From the IMG/VR virus record IMGVR_UViG_3300012920_009603, positions 1 to 27,268 of that record: a DNA stretch of 27,268 nt. One strand, 5' to 3'. Numbering within the stretch: position 1 is the first letter of the stretch; each line of letters begins with the position of its first letter. Below, one piece after another: positions 1-7,825 of the stretch. A program made the position numbers and the translations under genes. The notes beneath the pieces are model-generated. The model was given only the letters and a program-made list of their open reading frames with translations. It ran no database searches and was not told the DNA's origin. Source of the stretch: a virus.

Positions 1-31
1 AATATACGAATAAATCTTTAGAACCCCACAA
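1..31 (-). promoter_or_regulatory. Possible promoter, cut by the window edge
   Basis: On the minus strand TGTG (30-27), 20 bases, then TATATT (6-1). The string TTCGTATATT (10-1) is identical to that in the candidate promoter at 19966-19997, and the spacing is the same. The second box is incomplete and the gene it would serve lies outside the window, so this is a weak call. Confidence 0.3.
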
Positions 32-33
32 CT

Positions 34-483
34 TTATGCAAAAGATTTTAAATGTTTACACATTCCATCTTTCGCTCTCCACTTACCAGGACAATTGCAA
101 TAATGCTTTACTTCACCTGAAGGATAAGTAGTGCGAGTTGCTTTGTAAGTAATTGTTGGATCACTCTTTGAAGCAAATGTTTTAGTTTCTTTAACAGGCT
201 TTTTTAATTCAGGCTTAACATGAACTATATCATCAAAAGTAGTATTAGGATGGACTTCCTTCCAAGTAGGAATAATATATTTTTTACCATTCACTATAAA
301 AAATGAAGGTGGGTAAGGATGTTCGTGCTTATACATTAAACGTTGAACATCATAAAATTTAGTTTTACCATTAGGCTTATAACTAAATTGAGATGATTTT
401 TGTATTACCAACTCTTCGACTCCGTCTTTGTAAACCTTGAAAATAGCCATTTCTTTAACTTTCGGCATAAATGTACGAACCAT
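34..483 (-). CDS. SWIM-type zinc finger protein
   Basis: The 149-residue protein ends in a SWIM finger, C129-x-C131-x10-C142-x-H144 (HYCNCPGKW then MCKHLKSF), matching CxCxnCxH. Before it, residues 65-100 carry a strand-rich part (KKYIIPTWKEVHPN) and a Lys-rich linker. SWIM fingers bind DNA or proteins and occur in nucleases, MuDR-type transposases and recombination accessory proteins. The start 483 is supported by GAGGAAA ten bases upstream; a downstream ATG at 450 is possible. It is the last gene before the left-edge promoter-like element. Confidence 0.75.
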   Translation of the reverse strand: MVRTFMPKVKEMAIFKVYKDGVEELVIQKSSQFSYKPNGKTKFYDVQRLMYKHEHPYPPSFFIVNGKKYIIPTWKEVHPNTTFDDIVHVKPELKKPVKETKTFASKSDPTITYKATRTTYPSGEVKHYCNCPGKWRAKDGMCKHLKSFA

Positions 484-686
484 TTTTTGGATTTCCTCGG
501 TTGGAGCACAACAGGGTTGTGAAAAGATTTACCTTCACGATTTAATTGGTGTTCAAGAGCTAGCATTGAACACATTTGCTTAAATGCTAAAGGATTGTAG
601 GTAGCTATAAACACCAAATCCTCTTCAGAAATGGTATTTATAGCTTCCTCAATACTAATGGGTTCTTGATTAATATCAAATTCCAT
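405..686 (-). CDS. Hypothetical protein, acidic N-terminus and basic C-terminus
   Basis: In the 93-residue protein, the first half is acidic and helical (SIEEAINTISEEDLVFIATY), the middle has MCSMLALEHQLNREGK, and the last third is strongly basic with tryptophans (RKSKKWFVHLCRKLKKWLF). I recognise no family. Its 3' end overlaps the SWIM gene by 79 bases, long for this window, so its last part or the SWIM start may be misjudged. Confidence 0.5.
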   Translation of the reverse strand: MEFDINQEPISIEEAINTISEEDLVFIATYNPLAFKQMCSMLALEHQLNREGKSFHNPVVLQPRKSKKWFVHLCRKLKKWLFSRFTKTESKSW

Positions 687-843
687 ATTGTGACAAATCT
701 AGATCCTCATCATCTGTAAATGGGATCTCAGGGCGCTTACGCTTTTTCTTTTTACGGGCTTTATACTTAGGATATTCATTTTCCATAAAGCGATCCCATT
801 CTTTGAATTGCTGATAACGCTGTTGCATACTATTTTTGCTCAT
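676..843 (-). CDS. Short charged protein (55 aa)
   Basis: The frame runs from ATG 843 to TGA 676-678. The product begins MSKNSMQQRYQQFKEWDRF, has a Lys/Arg patch (KARKKKKRKRPEIP) and an acidic end (DDEDLDL). It overlaps the previous gene as ATGA and the next by 11 bases, with GAGG upstream of ATG. These couplings favour a true gene. A basic patch beside an acidic tail suggests interaction with nucleic acid and a protein partner, but nothing more can be said. Confidence 0.55.
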   Translation of the reverse strand: MSKNSMQQRYQQFKEWDRFMENEYPKYKARKKKKRKRPEIPFTDDEDLDLSQYGI

Positions 844-977
844 CGTCCTTGACCTCTATAGGCTTTTTTATAATTACGTGAATTTTTATTTTTACTGGAT
901 TTTGTTTTAGAGTGAACTCCAGGTCGTTTCACATGGTTACCTTTGACGAATTCAAAGGCGTTCATTTTTCTAGCCAT
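840..977 (-). CDS. Short basic protein with KRPGVHSKTK motif (45 aa)
   Basis: The frame runs from ATG 977 to TGA 840-842 and encodes a very basic peptide, MARKMNAFEFVKGN then HVKRPGVHSKTKSSKNKNSR and a YRGQGR end. The KRPGVHSKTK...NYKKxYRGQGR pattern recurs in short proteins of other phages, as I recall (T4-like ones included), so it is likely conserved and real. The charge suggests DNA or RNA binding. Its stop overlaps the next start as ATGA. Confidence 0.6.
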   Translation of the reverse strand: MARKMNAFEFVKGNHVKRPGVHSKTKSSKNKNSRNYKKAYRGQGR

Positions 978-1287
978 TTGACTGTTTAGATTTTAAATAA
1001 TTTATAGCTTCAATAATTTTTTGACAACCTTCATATGCCTCTTCATTTTCATAATGAATGAGGTTTGTTTCTAATGTATTAATAAATTGATCTGTTTCAA
1101 CAGAAAGTGTGTAAATATCTCCTTTACTTTCTACTTCTACTTCAAATATTGGAAGTTTATTTCTTTTAGTATCTATATTATCTAATATAGTTTCTACTAT
1201 AGTTTGTGAAATAGTAAACTTTTGGTTTAGAGCCATTTTAAGCCACTCATCATAGCTATTTACTTGTATTTTTTTCACATATACCAC
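970..1287 (-). CDS. Small phage protein, paralogue of the 2443-2787 product
   Basis: The 105-residue protein starts at GTG 1287, one base after the stop of the short upstream gene; the next in-frame ATG is 17 codons later. A second GTG three codons on is also possible. It has a helix (DEWLKMALNQKFTISQTIVE), strands (IFEVEVESKGDIYTLSVET) and the FINTLETNLIHYENEEAYEG helix, which shares spacing and residues with the gene at 2443-2787. The function is unknown. It overlaps the next short gene by eight bases. Confidence 0.65.
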   Translation of the reverse strand: MVYVKKIQVNSYDEWLKMALNQKFTISQTIVETILDNIDTKRNKLPIFEVEVESKGDIYTLSVETDQFINTLETNLIHYENEEAYEGCQKIIEAINYLKSKQSNG

Positions 1288-1288
1288 T

Positions 1289-1447
1289 TTAAAATAAATC
1301 TAGAAATTTATCGTTTATTTTCTTTTCCTTAAATTTACGCATCTTTTCATCGTTCTCCAAGGTTTTTGTTGCAAGTTTTTCAAGATGTTTATTTTTTTGT
1401 GTTTGATAATCATCTACTAACTTTTGATGTTTTCTTTTACGCTTCAT
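1289..1447 (-). CDS. Short basic protein (52 aa)
   Basis: The frame runs from ATG 1447 to TAA 1289-1291. It encodes a Lys-rich, all-helical peptide (MKRKRKHQKLVDDYQTQKNK at the start) with a C-terminal DKFLDLF. It fills what would otherwise be a gap, and its ATG overlaps the previous stop (ATGA), so it is probably real. The function is unknown; the charge suggests nucleic-acid or partner binding. Confidence 0.55.
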   Translation of the reverse strand: MKRKRKHQKLVDDYQTQKNKHLEKLATKTLENDEKMRKFKEKKINDKFLDLF

Positions 1448-2070
1448 AATCTGGAGATTAGGTCTAGTTCGTCATCTTCTTCAAGCCCAAGTTCTTTTAA
1501 ACGTTGTAAGTGGTAATCATCAATTTCCCAATCTACTTTACTTTCATTTACAGCTTTATGCTCTTCCATTCCTTGGATTTGTCTGTCGTTAAATATATCT
1601 CCAACCTGTAGGAAATAACAATTGTAGCAAAGGAGTTCTACATTATCTAGTTTATAATTTTTCTTTTCCCCATCTTTAAAATTCATAATAAGGGGTACTT
1701 TATAGTCTAATACTCTTCTTTCATTAAACTTACAATTACTACAAGATTCATCAAGGTACCCCTCAGCTATTAGTTTATCCTTAATTTTAGCAGCATCAAA
1801 ATGGGAAGGATCGATTCTACCTTCAATTATATCTACTATAGCAGGTGTTTTTTTGCCCCCATTTAAAAATTTAGGAATACCTTTACCACTTTGGTTTTTA
1901 TGTTGCTCGAATATATTTTCATAACCTTCTTCAGTAGCATCATAGTTTTTAGCCCATTTCTTATAATGAATATAAGAAACACCTAAATATCTTGCAGCTG
2001 CTCTATTACTTTTAGTTTTATTAACAGCAGCTTGTATTTGTTGTTTGCTGAGGGGTTTTGCTTTTGGCAT
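1444..2070 (-). CDS. Phage protein with helix-turn-helix and HNH-like zinc module
   Basis: In the 208-residue protein, residues 8-40 form a helix-turn-helix (IQAAVNKTKSNRAAARYLGV then HYKKWAK) of the kind used to bind DNA. Residues 110-151 hold two Cys pairs, CSNC and CYNC, separated by a DYKVPLIMNF and NVELLCYNC pattern as in HNH-type zinc fingers. The HNH histidine ahead of the second block is not obvious, so nuclease activity is uncertain. The tail is highly acidic (LEEDDELDL). Similar proteins are widespread in marine T4-like phages. Likely roles are nuclease or DNA-binding regulator. The stop overlaps the next start as ATGA. Confidence 0.65.
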   Translation of the reverse strand: MPKAKPLSKQQIQAAVNKTKSNRAAARYLGVSYIHYKKWAKNYDATEEGYENIFEQHKNQSGKGIPKFLNGGKKTPAIVDIIEGRIDPSHFDAAKIKDKLIAEGYLDESCSNCKFNERRVLDYKVPLIMNFKDGEKKNYKLDNVELLCYNCYFLQVGDIFNDRQIQGMEEHKAVNESKVDWEIDDYHLQRLKELGLEEDDELDLISRL

Positions 2071-2477
2071 TATAACTTCATTATTTCTTCAGCCCAATAC
2101 ATTAAAAATTCCCAAAGGTCATCAATTGTATTAAAAATATGTTCCTGATTATTGGAATCAACAAAAGGAATTATTTCCCCTTCATCAGTTTTTCGGGCAT
2201 ATACATAAAAAATAATTGCTTCAGCAGCGATTTCATCAAAACAAAAATTAATAAACCCTTCAATTACCTTAAAAAAAGGGTCATCATAACTAGAAAGATC
2301 AGCACCATATGTAAGATCTATATCATTTTGGCGTTTCCAAACACTTTCAAATATGGTTATTACCTTAATAAACTCTTCTTTCAGTTTACTTTCTTCATTA
2401 GTACCATCAAAACGCATAGTAATATTAGACCCTAAGATCTGTTCAATTACCCCCTTTATTTCCTTCTTCTGATTCAT
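2070..2477 (-). CDS. Hypothetical acidic helical protein
   Basis: The 135-residue acidic protein has no family I can name. It begins with a helix (MNQKKEIKGVIEQILGSN). It has a hydrophobic helical stretch (FINFCFDEIAAEAIIFYVYA) that is too polar to be a membrane span, and ends in a helix (IDDLWEFLMYWAEEIMKL). AGAGG lies before ATG inside the previous gene, supporting the start. The TAA overlaps the next ATG (TAATG). Confidence 0.65.
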   Translation of the reverse strand: MNQKKEIKGVIEQILGSNITMRFDGTNEESKLKEEFIKVITIFESVWKRQNDIDLTYGADLSSYDDPFFKVIEGFINFCFDEIAAEAIIFYVYARKTDEGEIIPFVDSNNQEHIFNTIDDLWEFLMYWAEEIMKL

Positions 2478-2787
2478 TAACCTCTTTTTTTAAATTAACT
2501 AACTCAGCACACTTAGCATAATCCTCTTGATGTTCGTAAAATTTAATAGCAGTATTTAATACTTTAGTAAAGTTACGTTTTTCTAAAACTACAGAACATT
2601 CTAAATTAGGGACATAACATACTCTAGCTGATTTACGATTTTTAGTTAAAGCATGCTCAATTGTAGATATAGCTTCATCTAATAATAATTTATGAAAATC
2701 TTCACTTTCTATTAGAGCTTCTAATTCTTCTTTCTCATCATACTGTATTTCAATAGAGAGAACATCTCTTTCCTTTTTCTTTGCCAT
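2443..2787 (-). CDS. Small phage protein, paralogue of the 970-1287 product
   Basis: The 114-residue, mostly helical protein has a very charged start (MAKKKERDVLSIEIQYDEKE), then helix-strand-helix: EAISTIEHALTKN, VLEKRNFTKVLNTAIKFYE and DYAKCAELVNLKKE. The FxxxLxTxIxxYExxExYxxC pattern is shared with the gene at 970-1287, so the two look like ancient duplicates. The function is unknown. No clear ribosome-binding site is visible before ATG. It is the first gene after a 46-base gap and overlaps the following gene by 35 bases. Confidence 0.7.
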   Translation of the reverse strand: MAKKKERDVLSIEIQYDEKEELEALIESEDFHKLLLDEAISTIEHALTKNRKSARVCYVPNLECSVVLEKRNFTKVLNTAIKFYEHQEDYAKCAELVNLKKEVNESEEGNKGGN

Positions 2788-2833
2788 AATAAATAAATTT
2801 GGGGGTTAATGAGATAGTTATCGTTTATAAATA

Positions 2834-4015
2834 TTATAAACAAACTAATTCCTCCTGGTATTCATTCATCTGGATAATTTCTAGTGTGAGGTTTCCTAAA
2901 CTAAATTTTCCAATTTCTCCACTATCTTGAATAATTTCTGGCAATTGGGTGATAATATTAAAGTCTTGTTGGGTAAGAGTAGATCCATCTATTTCAACTA
3001 GAATTTCATTATTTTTTTCGTTTTGATAAGATTTAATTTTATCTGTTAAATTAAATTGGGTATTAGGCTGTTCATGGAAAATGTATTCTTTAGGTAGAGC
3101 CCATTCACCATCAATATAACAAGCATTACACCAAGGTTCTAATGTCTCTAGGAGTTGATAATTTATGTTCTTTATAATAAAACCTATATCATATTTAGGA
3201 GGTATAATGGGTTTCATTAAAGCATCATGCTGAACAAAATGTCCCCATTTGCGAATAAAGTTACGTGTTGATTTTATATTTTGAGCCAACCATTCAGGGG
3301 AATCTTCATATATGTTTTTTGCTTTATCTATTACATTTCTACGACTACCTCTACAAGTCATGTGGTATACACATCCATGCCAAGTTTGAACAAATTTAAT
3401 ACCATTAAGTTGAAAACGATTAAATATATCGCTATCTTCCTTAGATTGGGGGGCATATAAAGGATCATGTCCTCCTATTTCTTGGAAATCACTTTTCCAA
3501 AATGCCCAAGGGGCAAAAATACCTTCAGTGGTACTATTATTAGGTACCCTTGAATTTATAAAGTCTAATAAACCTTGTTCATCAAATTCTTCAGGTTCAA
3601 CTCCAAAATCTTTAAGTATTTTTTCAGGACCATCAGGGTGAAGTGGAGGTTCAATTCTAGTAAGAGATACTATTGTTTTTTCTTTAAGTTCTTCTTCAAT
3701 AGCATCTAAAGCCTCAGGGCACAAATACATATCGGCATGGTAAATCATACAAATATCATTTGTAGCTACTTCATTAATGAGACGGTCATATAAAATAGTA
3801 TGACCTAAACGTTCACCTGTATCGTTCAGTATAGCTTTAAAATAGGGATCTTTAGCCATCATTTCTTGACACCAATCCCAAGTACCATCTGATGAAGCAT
3901 CATCTGCTACACAAATTTCTACTTCGTGGTTGCCTTGATGTTTACGAATAGAATCATATGACCACTTAAGGTATTTTAAATTATTTCTACCGGGTTGTAT
4001 TAAACTAATCTTCAT
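2834..4015 (-). CDS. Glycosyltransferase family 2 (GT-A) with extra C-terminal domain
   Basis: The 393-residue protein begins MKISLIQPGRNNLKYLKWSY. It has the GT2 donor motif DDASSDGT (38-45), HADM (93-96) at the DxD position, and the catalytic group KEDSD (E193, D194, D196). About 120 residues beyond the GT-A core (270-393), including EILVEIDGSTLTQQDFNII and LTLEIIQ, form an additional domain of unknown kind. It ends the glycan island, 46 bases before the next gene. It is the last enzyme on the message, possibly the chain-finishing step, though order need not show function. Confidence 0.87.
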   Translation of the reverse strand: MKISLIQPGRNNLKYLKWSYDSIRKHQGNHEVEICVADDASSDGTWDWCQEMMAKDPYFKAILNDTGERLGHTILYDRLINEVATNDICMIYHADMYLCPEALDAIEEELKEKTIVSLTRIEPPLHPDGPEKILKDFGVEPEEFDEQGLLDFINSRVPNNSTTEGIFAPWAFWKSDFQEIGGHDPLYAPQSKEDSDIFNRFQLNGIKFVQTWHGCVYHMTCRGSRRNVIDKAKNIYEDSPEWLAQNIKSTRNFIRKWGHFVQHDALMKPIIPPKYDIGFIIKNINYQLLETLEPWCNACYIDGEWALPKEYIFHEQPNTQFNLTDKIKSYQNEKNNEILVEIDGSTLTQQDFNIITQLPEIIQDSGEIGKFSLGNLTLEIIQMNEYQEELVCL

Positions 4016-4916
4016 ATAAATTTATATTAAAATATTTTTGGGCATACTGGTTTCTAACTTCAGGATAAAAATCTAAATCGTCTTCTTTTCTCCTCCAGCA
4101 TAAACCATCTTTTCCTAATAAAATACCATTTTGTTCTGGGGGTTCCAACCTAGGGTCTACTCTCTCCCACTTTAGGTGATGGAACTGAATTCCATTCATT
4201 TGATCCTTATTATCTAAACTACCCTCTGAAGTATTATTTCTACTACCAGCATCATCTTCTTGTCCTGTAATAGTAGATTCTCCTATTACTTTATAAGGGG
4301 AATATTCTGAATTGCAGTAGTAAGTAATATTTTCTGGGGATGTAAAATATGTTTCTTTTTTATCTAAATAAGGGAGAATAGAATCAATGTAAGATTGGGG
4401 GAATTTAATATGTCCCGCAAGTTTACCATAAGGAGAATATCCTAAAAGTTCTACGGTTCTTAAATACCAATCATCATCTTCCATACTAGGATAGTATTTA
4501 TATCTTTCATCCCACCATCCCATACGAGCAATTGTTTTTTTATGAAAAACTACAGCATTCCAAGCATTTAAATGTATCTGTTCTAGATTAGGTTTAGATT
4601 GAAGTATATTTGTAAGAACTTCAAACCAATCAGAATCAAATAACATATCATCACATGTAAGTAATACCCAATTTGTAGTACTATGTATAATTCCCTGATT
4701 CCAGGCTTTAGTTAGTCCTAAATTTTCTTCACTATAAATAAAATTAACATTAGGAAAAGATTGTTGGGCTTTTTTTACATAATCCAATTCTTCTCCTTGT
4801 GTGTTATTATCCCACACTATAACTTTAAAGTCTTTACTTATAGTTTCAAGACATCTTTTTAATCGTTTTCCCCTGTAGTAACTTACAACTACTATAGTAA
4901 TGTCAGATCTATTCAT
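4005..4916 (-). CDS. Glycosyltransferase family 2 (GT-A)
   Basis: The 303-residue protein starts DITIVVVSYYRGKRLKRCL, a GT2 entry strand. NNTQGEE then NLGLTKAWNQGI mark the nucleotide pocket, the DxD is in CDDM (D89, D90), and the ED-type catalytic region MEDDDWYLR (145-153) is complete. Its C-terminal 100 residues are polar and Asn/Ser-rich and look like an acceptor or structural extension. It is distinct from the neighbouring GT2 at 2834-4015, with which it overlaps by 11 bases. Confidence 0.88.
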   Translation of the reverse strand: MNRSDITIVVVSYYRGKRLKRCLETISKDFKVIVWDNNTQGEELDYVKKAQQSFPNVNFIYSEENLGLTKAWNQGIIHSTTNWVLLTCDDMLFDSDWFEVLTNILQSKPNLEQIHLNAWNAVVFHKKTIARMGWWDERYKYYPSMEDDDWYLRTVELLGYSPYGKLAGHIKFPQSYIDSILPYLDKKETYFTSPENITYYCNSEYSPYKVIGESTITGQEDDAGSRNNTSEGSLDNKDQMNGIQFHHLKWERVDPRLEPPEQNGILLGKDGLCWRRKEDDLDFYPEVRNQYAQKYFNINLYED

Positions 4917-5475
4917 TGCTTTTTATAATTGATATTGAAGGCCAGAGTGAATTAATTACCTCATAATTTGTTAAAGTCCTAATACTATTAATAGGAGTTT
5001 TATTATATTTAACCATCCACTCTTCTTGATCTCTTTGAGTACTGCCTCCTTCAAAGGCTAGTATAGAACCCTTTTGGATGTGTTTAATTAATTTATTGTA
5101 AGTGTTAAATATAATTTCCCCAGTATTTGAGATATCAAGGTGAAGAAAATCAAATTTAGTAGGGGATTCTAACCACTTCCAATAATCTAAATCTTTAAAT
5201 TCTACATATTCGGATAAGTTATAATCTTGAACATTTTGTTGTGCTACATTAAGTGTAGTATGTTTATATTGATACTTGTCCCATATGTCATATGACGTAA
5301 TTTTCCCCCTACCCAAGTCTTTTAAAGCCATAGCCATAGCTATAGTAGAATAACCATACAAACTTCCAAATTCTACTATATTAGAAGGTTTATATTTAAT
5401 TATTAAATCATAAAGAGTTTTCCCTAGATTATTTTTTCTATAGGAAGATTCTATGTTTATATTTTTGTACATCAT
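4909..5475 (-). CDS. SAM-dependent methyltransferase (class I)
   Basis: The 188-residue protein has a class I methyltransferase fold. Motif I is VEFGSLYGYST (residues 34-44, the glycine-rich SAM loop), the acidic ribose-binding residue is in SYDIWD (D63), and the post-motif strand is FDFLHLDISNTGE. The form is close to macrocin-O-methyltransferase or cephalosporin-hydroxylase-like enzymes, suggesting an O-methyl on a sugar. No DNA-target motif (DPPY/NPPY) is visible, so it is unlikely to be a DNA methylase. It is co-translated with the neighbouring transferases; the overlap with the next gene is 8 bases. Confidence 0.8.
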   Translation of the reverse strand: MMYKNINIESSYRKNNLGKTLYDLIIKYKPSNIVEFGSLYGYSTIAMAMALKDLGRGKITSYDIWDKYQYKHTTLNVAQQNVQDYNLSEYVEFKDLDYWKWLESPTKFDFLHLDISNTGEIIFNTYNKLIKHIQKGSILAFEGGSTQRDQEEWMVKYNKTPINSIRTLTNYEVINSLWPSISIIKSNE

Positions 5476-6218
5476 TAAAGAGTTTCTCCAGATTGGAGTC
5501 GTAAATATTTTTTACCATCACTATAAGTTTTTATTTTATATCCCGCTTTAGTAAAAATATTAGTAAATTCAATTTCCATTTGGCTATCTGAAGCGTATTC
5601 ATAGCCTTTAGTATTTGATGAAGTTACATCTAATATATTTGGGGTTTGCATAAAATGGGGATAAGTTTCCCATATTTTATTAAATATTGTAGTAGAAGTA
5701 AGACCACACCCTCCATGAGCATGTGGGGGTCCCCCTCCAGTTGATGTAATATACCCATTTAAATCAAACGTAAAAGCATGTTTATTATGAACAAAATTAG
5801 AAGCTGCTACAAATCCCACATTAATATCTGATTCTAAAATATGGATCATGTCTTTAATGGCATTATCATATAATATGATAACATCATCTTCGTTAAAGTA
5901 CCAATAATCATAATCGTTTTGATATTTAAAAAAGGCATATTTGTAGGAACCAAAACTTAAATCATAATTAATACGAGGTCTATGTAAAATTCTAACTTTA
6001 CCATTGAAAATAGGTTCACCTTCATATCTATCTAAAATATTTTTAGATGTTTCATTTCCAGTATAGTGGTTAACTATTAATAAATCACATTCAATCCCTA
6101 AATCAAGATTTTTATGGTAAACAATTTGTTTGTTTATTAAATCTAAAACTTCTTGCTCATTTTTAGGATAGTGGCGACGTGAGCCTAAATAGGTAGCCAT
6201 TACTTGTACTGCTTTCAT
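5475..6218 (-). CDS. Putative GT-A-type glycosyltransferase
   Basis: The 247-residue protein opens MKAVQVMATYLGSRRHY. It has CDLLIVNHYTGN as a second strand, and a DxD-like acidic group in WYFNEDDVIIL (E110, D111, D112) where GT-A enzymes bind the metal-nucleotide. A later GGGPPHAHGGCGLTSTTIFN segment fits the acceptor-side region. No close family name can be given; it may be a GT2-like or phage-specific family. It ends two bases before the GT9-like gene begins upstream, and its stop overlaps the methyltransferase start (TAATG). Confidence 0.6.
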   Translation of the reverse strand: MKAVQVMATYLGSRRHYPKNEQEVLDLINKQIVYHKNLDLGIECDLLIVNHYTGNETSKNILDRYEGEPIFNGKVRILHRPRINYDLSFGSYKYAFFKYQNDYDYWYFNEDDVIILYDNAIKDMIHILESDINVGFVAASNFVHNKHAFTFDLNGYITSTGGGPPHAHGGCGLTSTTIFNKIWETYPHFMQTPNILDVTSSNTKGYEYASDSQMEIEFTNIFTKAGYKIKTYSDGKKYLRLQSGETL

Positions 6219-6220
6219 TA

Positions 6221-7177
6221 TTAATATACTTTAGAAGTGTTATCTTTAAACCAGTATTTAGTACCTCGAATGCAATTACTTCCTAATCCATCTTCACTGT
6301 AGGGGGTTAACGCAATTACTTTAGAACCACCCCCACTAATAGCATCTGTCATACCTGATTGATATCCTAAATTAAAATAAGCGTTTTGTTTAATATATAA
6401 TTGTTGTCTTAAAGTTAGTCCTAATTCTTCAAAATTAATATTATTTTTAAAAATATCCCCCCATTCTGTTTTACTTAAATCAAATTGAGAATAATAAAAC
6501 ACAGGCATATCCCTGAATTCCTGAGCATTAGGGAAAAGAATAGAATCAAATTCCCATCGACCCATATATTTTTCTACCCTTCCTGAGAATAGTAAGCAAC
6601 CATAAGGATTATTTCCTACATGTTTATTGATAATTTCATCACATTCTTGTTTTTCTTCTTTTGAAAAATATATTTTGGGTCTAGTATCCCACTGGGTTAG
6701 TTCTTCATCTGTTGCCCCATAAGCTCTTAATATTTGTTCAATTAAAGGTTCATTAAAATTATCTTTATAAGACCACACACGATAATGATCAGTGTATATT
6801 TCGTATTCCCACTCTCCAGGAGATAACCAATGATCTATATAGGGATCATGTTGCCATAACATATAACCTGTTTCCCAAGGTTTTTTAGTTATAGACGACC
6901 ACCTCCCCGCATTAAAAAGAGGTGCAAAAATTTTATGACATAAAGCAGGGTTGGGAACTGCAATTGTGCTATTAGGATATAATTTTTTAATGTGTTTAGG
7001 TAAAGAACTTAAAATTCCCCAATCTCCTATAGAATGAGCTGTAGGAGTAAAAGCAAAAGTAAAAGATTGATCTTTTTGGGGTTGAGGTATTTTTGTAGTT
7101 TCTTTATAAGATCCTAGCCTAGAAACTTCTACTCCTCTATCAAATAAAGCTTCGTTTAAAATTTGCCATACTCTCAT
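6221..7177 (-). CDS. Putative GT9-like (heptosyltransferase-type) glycosyltransferase
   Basis: The 318-residue protein looks GT-B-like. The first domain has a GDWGILSSLPKHIKKLYPNS stretch typical of the opening of ADP-heptose:LPS heptosyltransferases. Near residues 272-293, NLGYQSGMTDAISGGGSKVI resembles the SGxxHxAxxxG donor loop of family GT9. The middle holds aromatic, Trp-rich segments unlike standard GT9, so the family call is tentative. It starts with ATG overlapping the SDR stop (ATGA) and has AGGAGG three bases upstream. It may transfer a sugar to the growing glycan. Confidence 0.5.
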   Translation of the reverse strand: MRVWQILNEALFDRGVEVSRLGSYKETTKIPQPQKDQSFTFAFTPTAHSIGDWGILSSLPKHIKKLYPNSTIAVPNPALCHKIFAPLFNAGRWSSITKKPWETGYMLWQHDPYIDHWLSPGEWEYEIYTDHYRVWSYKDNFNEPLIEQILRAYGATDEELTQWDTRPKIYFSKEEKQECDEIINKHVGNNPYGCLLFSGRVEKYMGRWEFDSILFPNAQEFRDMPVFYYSQFDLSKTEWGDIFKNNINFEELGLTLRQQLYIKQNAYFNLGYQSGMTDAISGGGSKVIALTPYSEDGLGSNCIRGTKYWFKDNTSKVY

Positions 7178-7815
7178 AACCCTCCTGTAAGTTGAATTGT
7201 AGTTCCATTAATATAGGGACTGTTAATAAGAAAATCAATAGTTTGAGCTATTTCTTTAGGAGTCCCTAGTCTTTTTGAAGGAATATTTTTAATAGTTTGA
7301 TCAAGAAATTCTTTAGGTAAAGTATAAGTTAAACCCCCATCCATATACCCTAACTGGATACAGTTTGCTGTGATTCCCTTAGATGCATTTTCTAGAGAAA
7401 TGGTTTTAACTAAATTCTCATAATATGCTTTTGAAGCAGCATACACTGAAGTACCCATCACATTATTTTCAACTGTAATGCTAGATGCTAGAATAATTCT
7501 ACCATATTCTCTAGCTCTCATAGTTTTTAAAGCTCGAGAAATACACTCTGTTGTACCCTTGATGTTTATATCAATTTGCTTGTACAATTCAGGATCACCG
7601 TCTTTATACTTATGAAGAAAAGAATTATAATTGTAATTAGAAAATACTACTACTACGTCAACATCGTTATTCCTATAAAAATAATTAGAAATATGATGTT
7701 CTTGTGTAAAATCAACTTCCCTTGAACTAATAGAATCTACTTTATAATTAGTAAGATGTTGTATTACTTTAGTTCCTAATCCTCCACTTCCTCCAAAAAA
7801 TGCTATTTTTTTCAT
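7174..7815 (-). CDS. Short-chain dehydrogenase/reductase (SDR)
   Basis: The protein is 213 residues from ATG 7815, chosen because MKKIAFFGGSGGLGT begins right at the Rossmann strand. ATG 7836 would add seven residues and overlap the dioxygenase by 11 bases, and cannot be excluded. The NAD(P) loop is GGSGGLG. The catalytic serine region ILASSIT (S111/S112) and YAASK (Y125, K129) are present, and the end INGTTIQLTGGL matches FabG-like classical SDRs. It could reduce a keto group of a sugar nucleotide or related small molecule. Its last codons hold AGGAGG, the ribosome-binding site for the next gene. Confidence 0.9.
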   Translation of the reverse strand: MKKIAFFGGSGGLGTKVIQHLTNYKVDSISSREVDFTQEHHISNYFYRNNDVDVVVVFSNYNYNSFLHKYKDGDPELYKQIDINIKGTTECISRALKTMRAREYGRIILASSITVENNVMGTSVYAASKAYYENLVKTISLENASKGITANCIQLGYMDGGLTYTLPKEFLDQTIKNIPSKRLGTPKEIAQTIDFLINSPYINGTTIQLTGGL

Positions 7816-7825
7816 TGTTTTAAAA

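Noticed and set aside
2826-2833. TATAAATA, the T4 late-promoter motif
   Set aside because: It is on the plus strand, while every gene is on the minus strand, and such strings occur by chance in AT-rich DNA, including inside genes.
2813-2844. TTTG-N20-TA element before the 2443-2787 gene
   Set aside because: TTTG at 2844-2841 and TAACTATC at 2820-2813 keep the 20-base spacing, but the second box matches TAnnTTTG poorly and the first lies in coding sequence.
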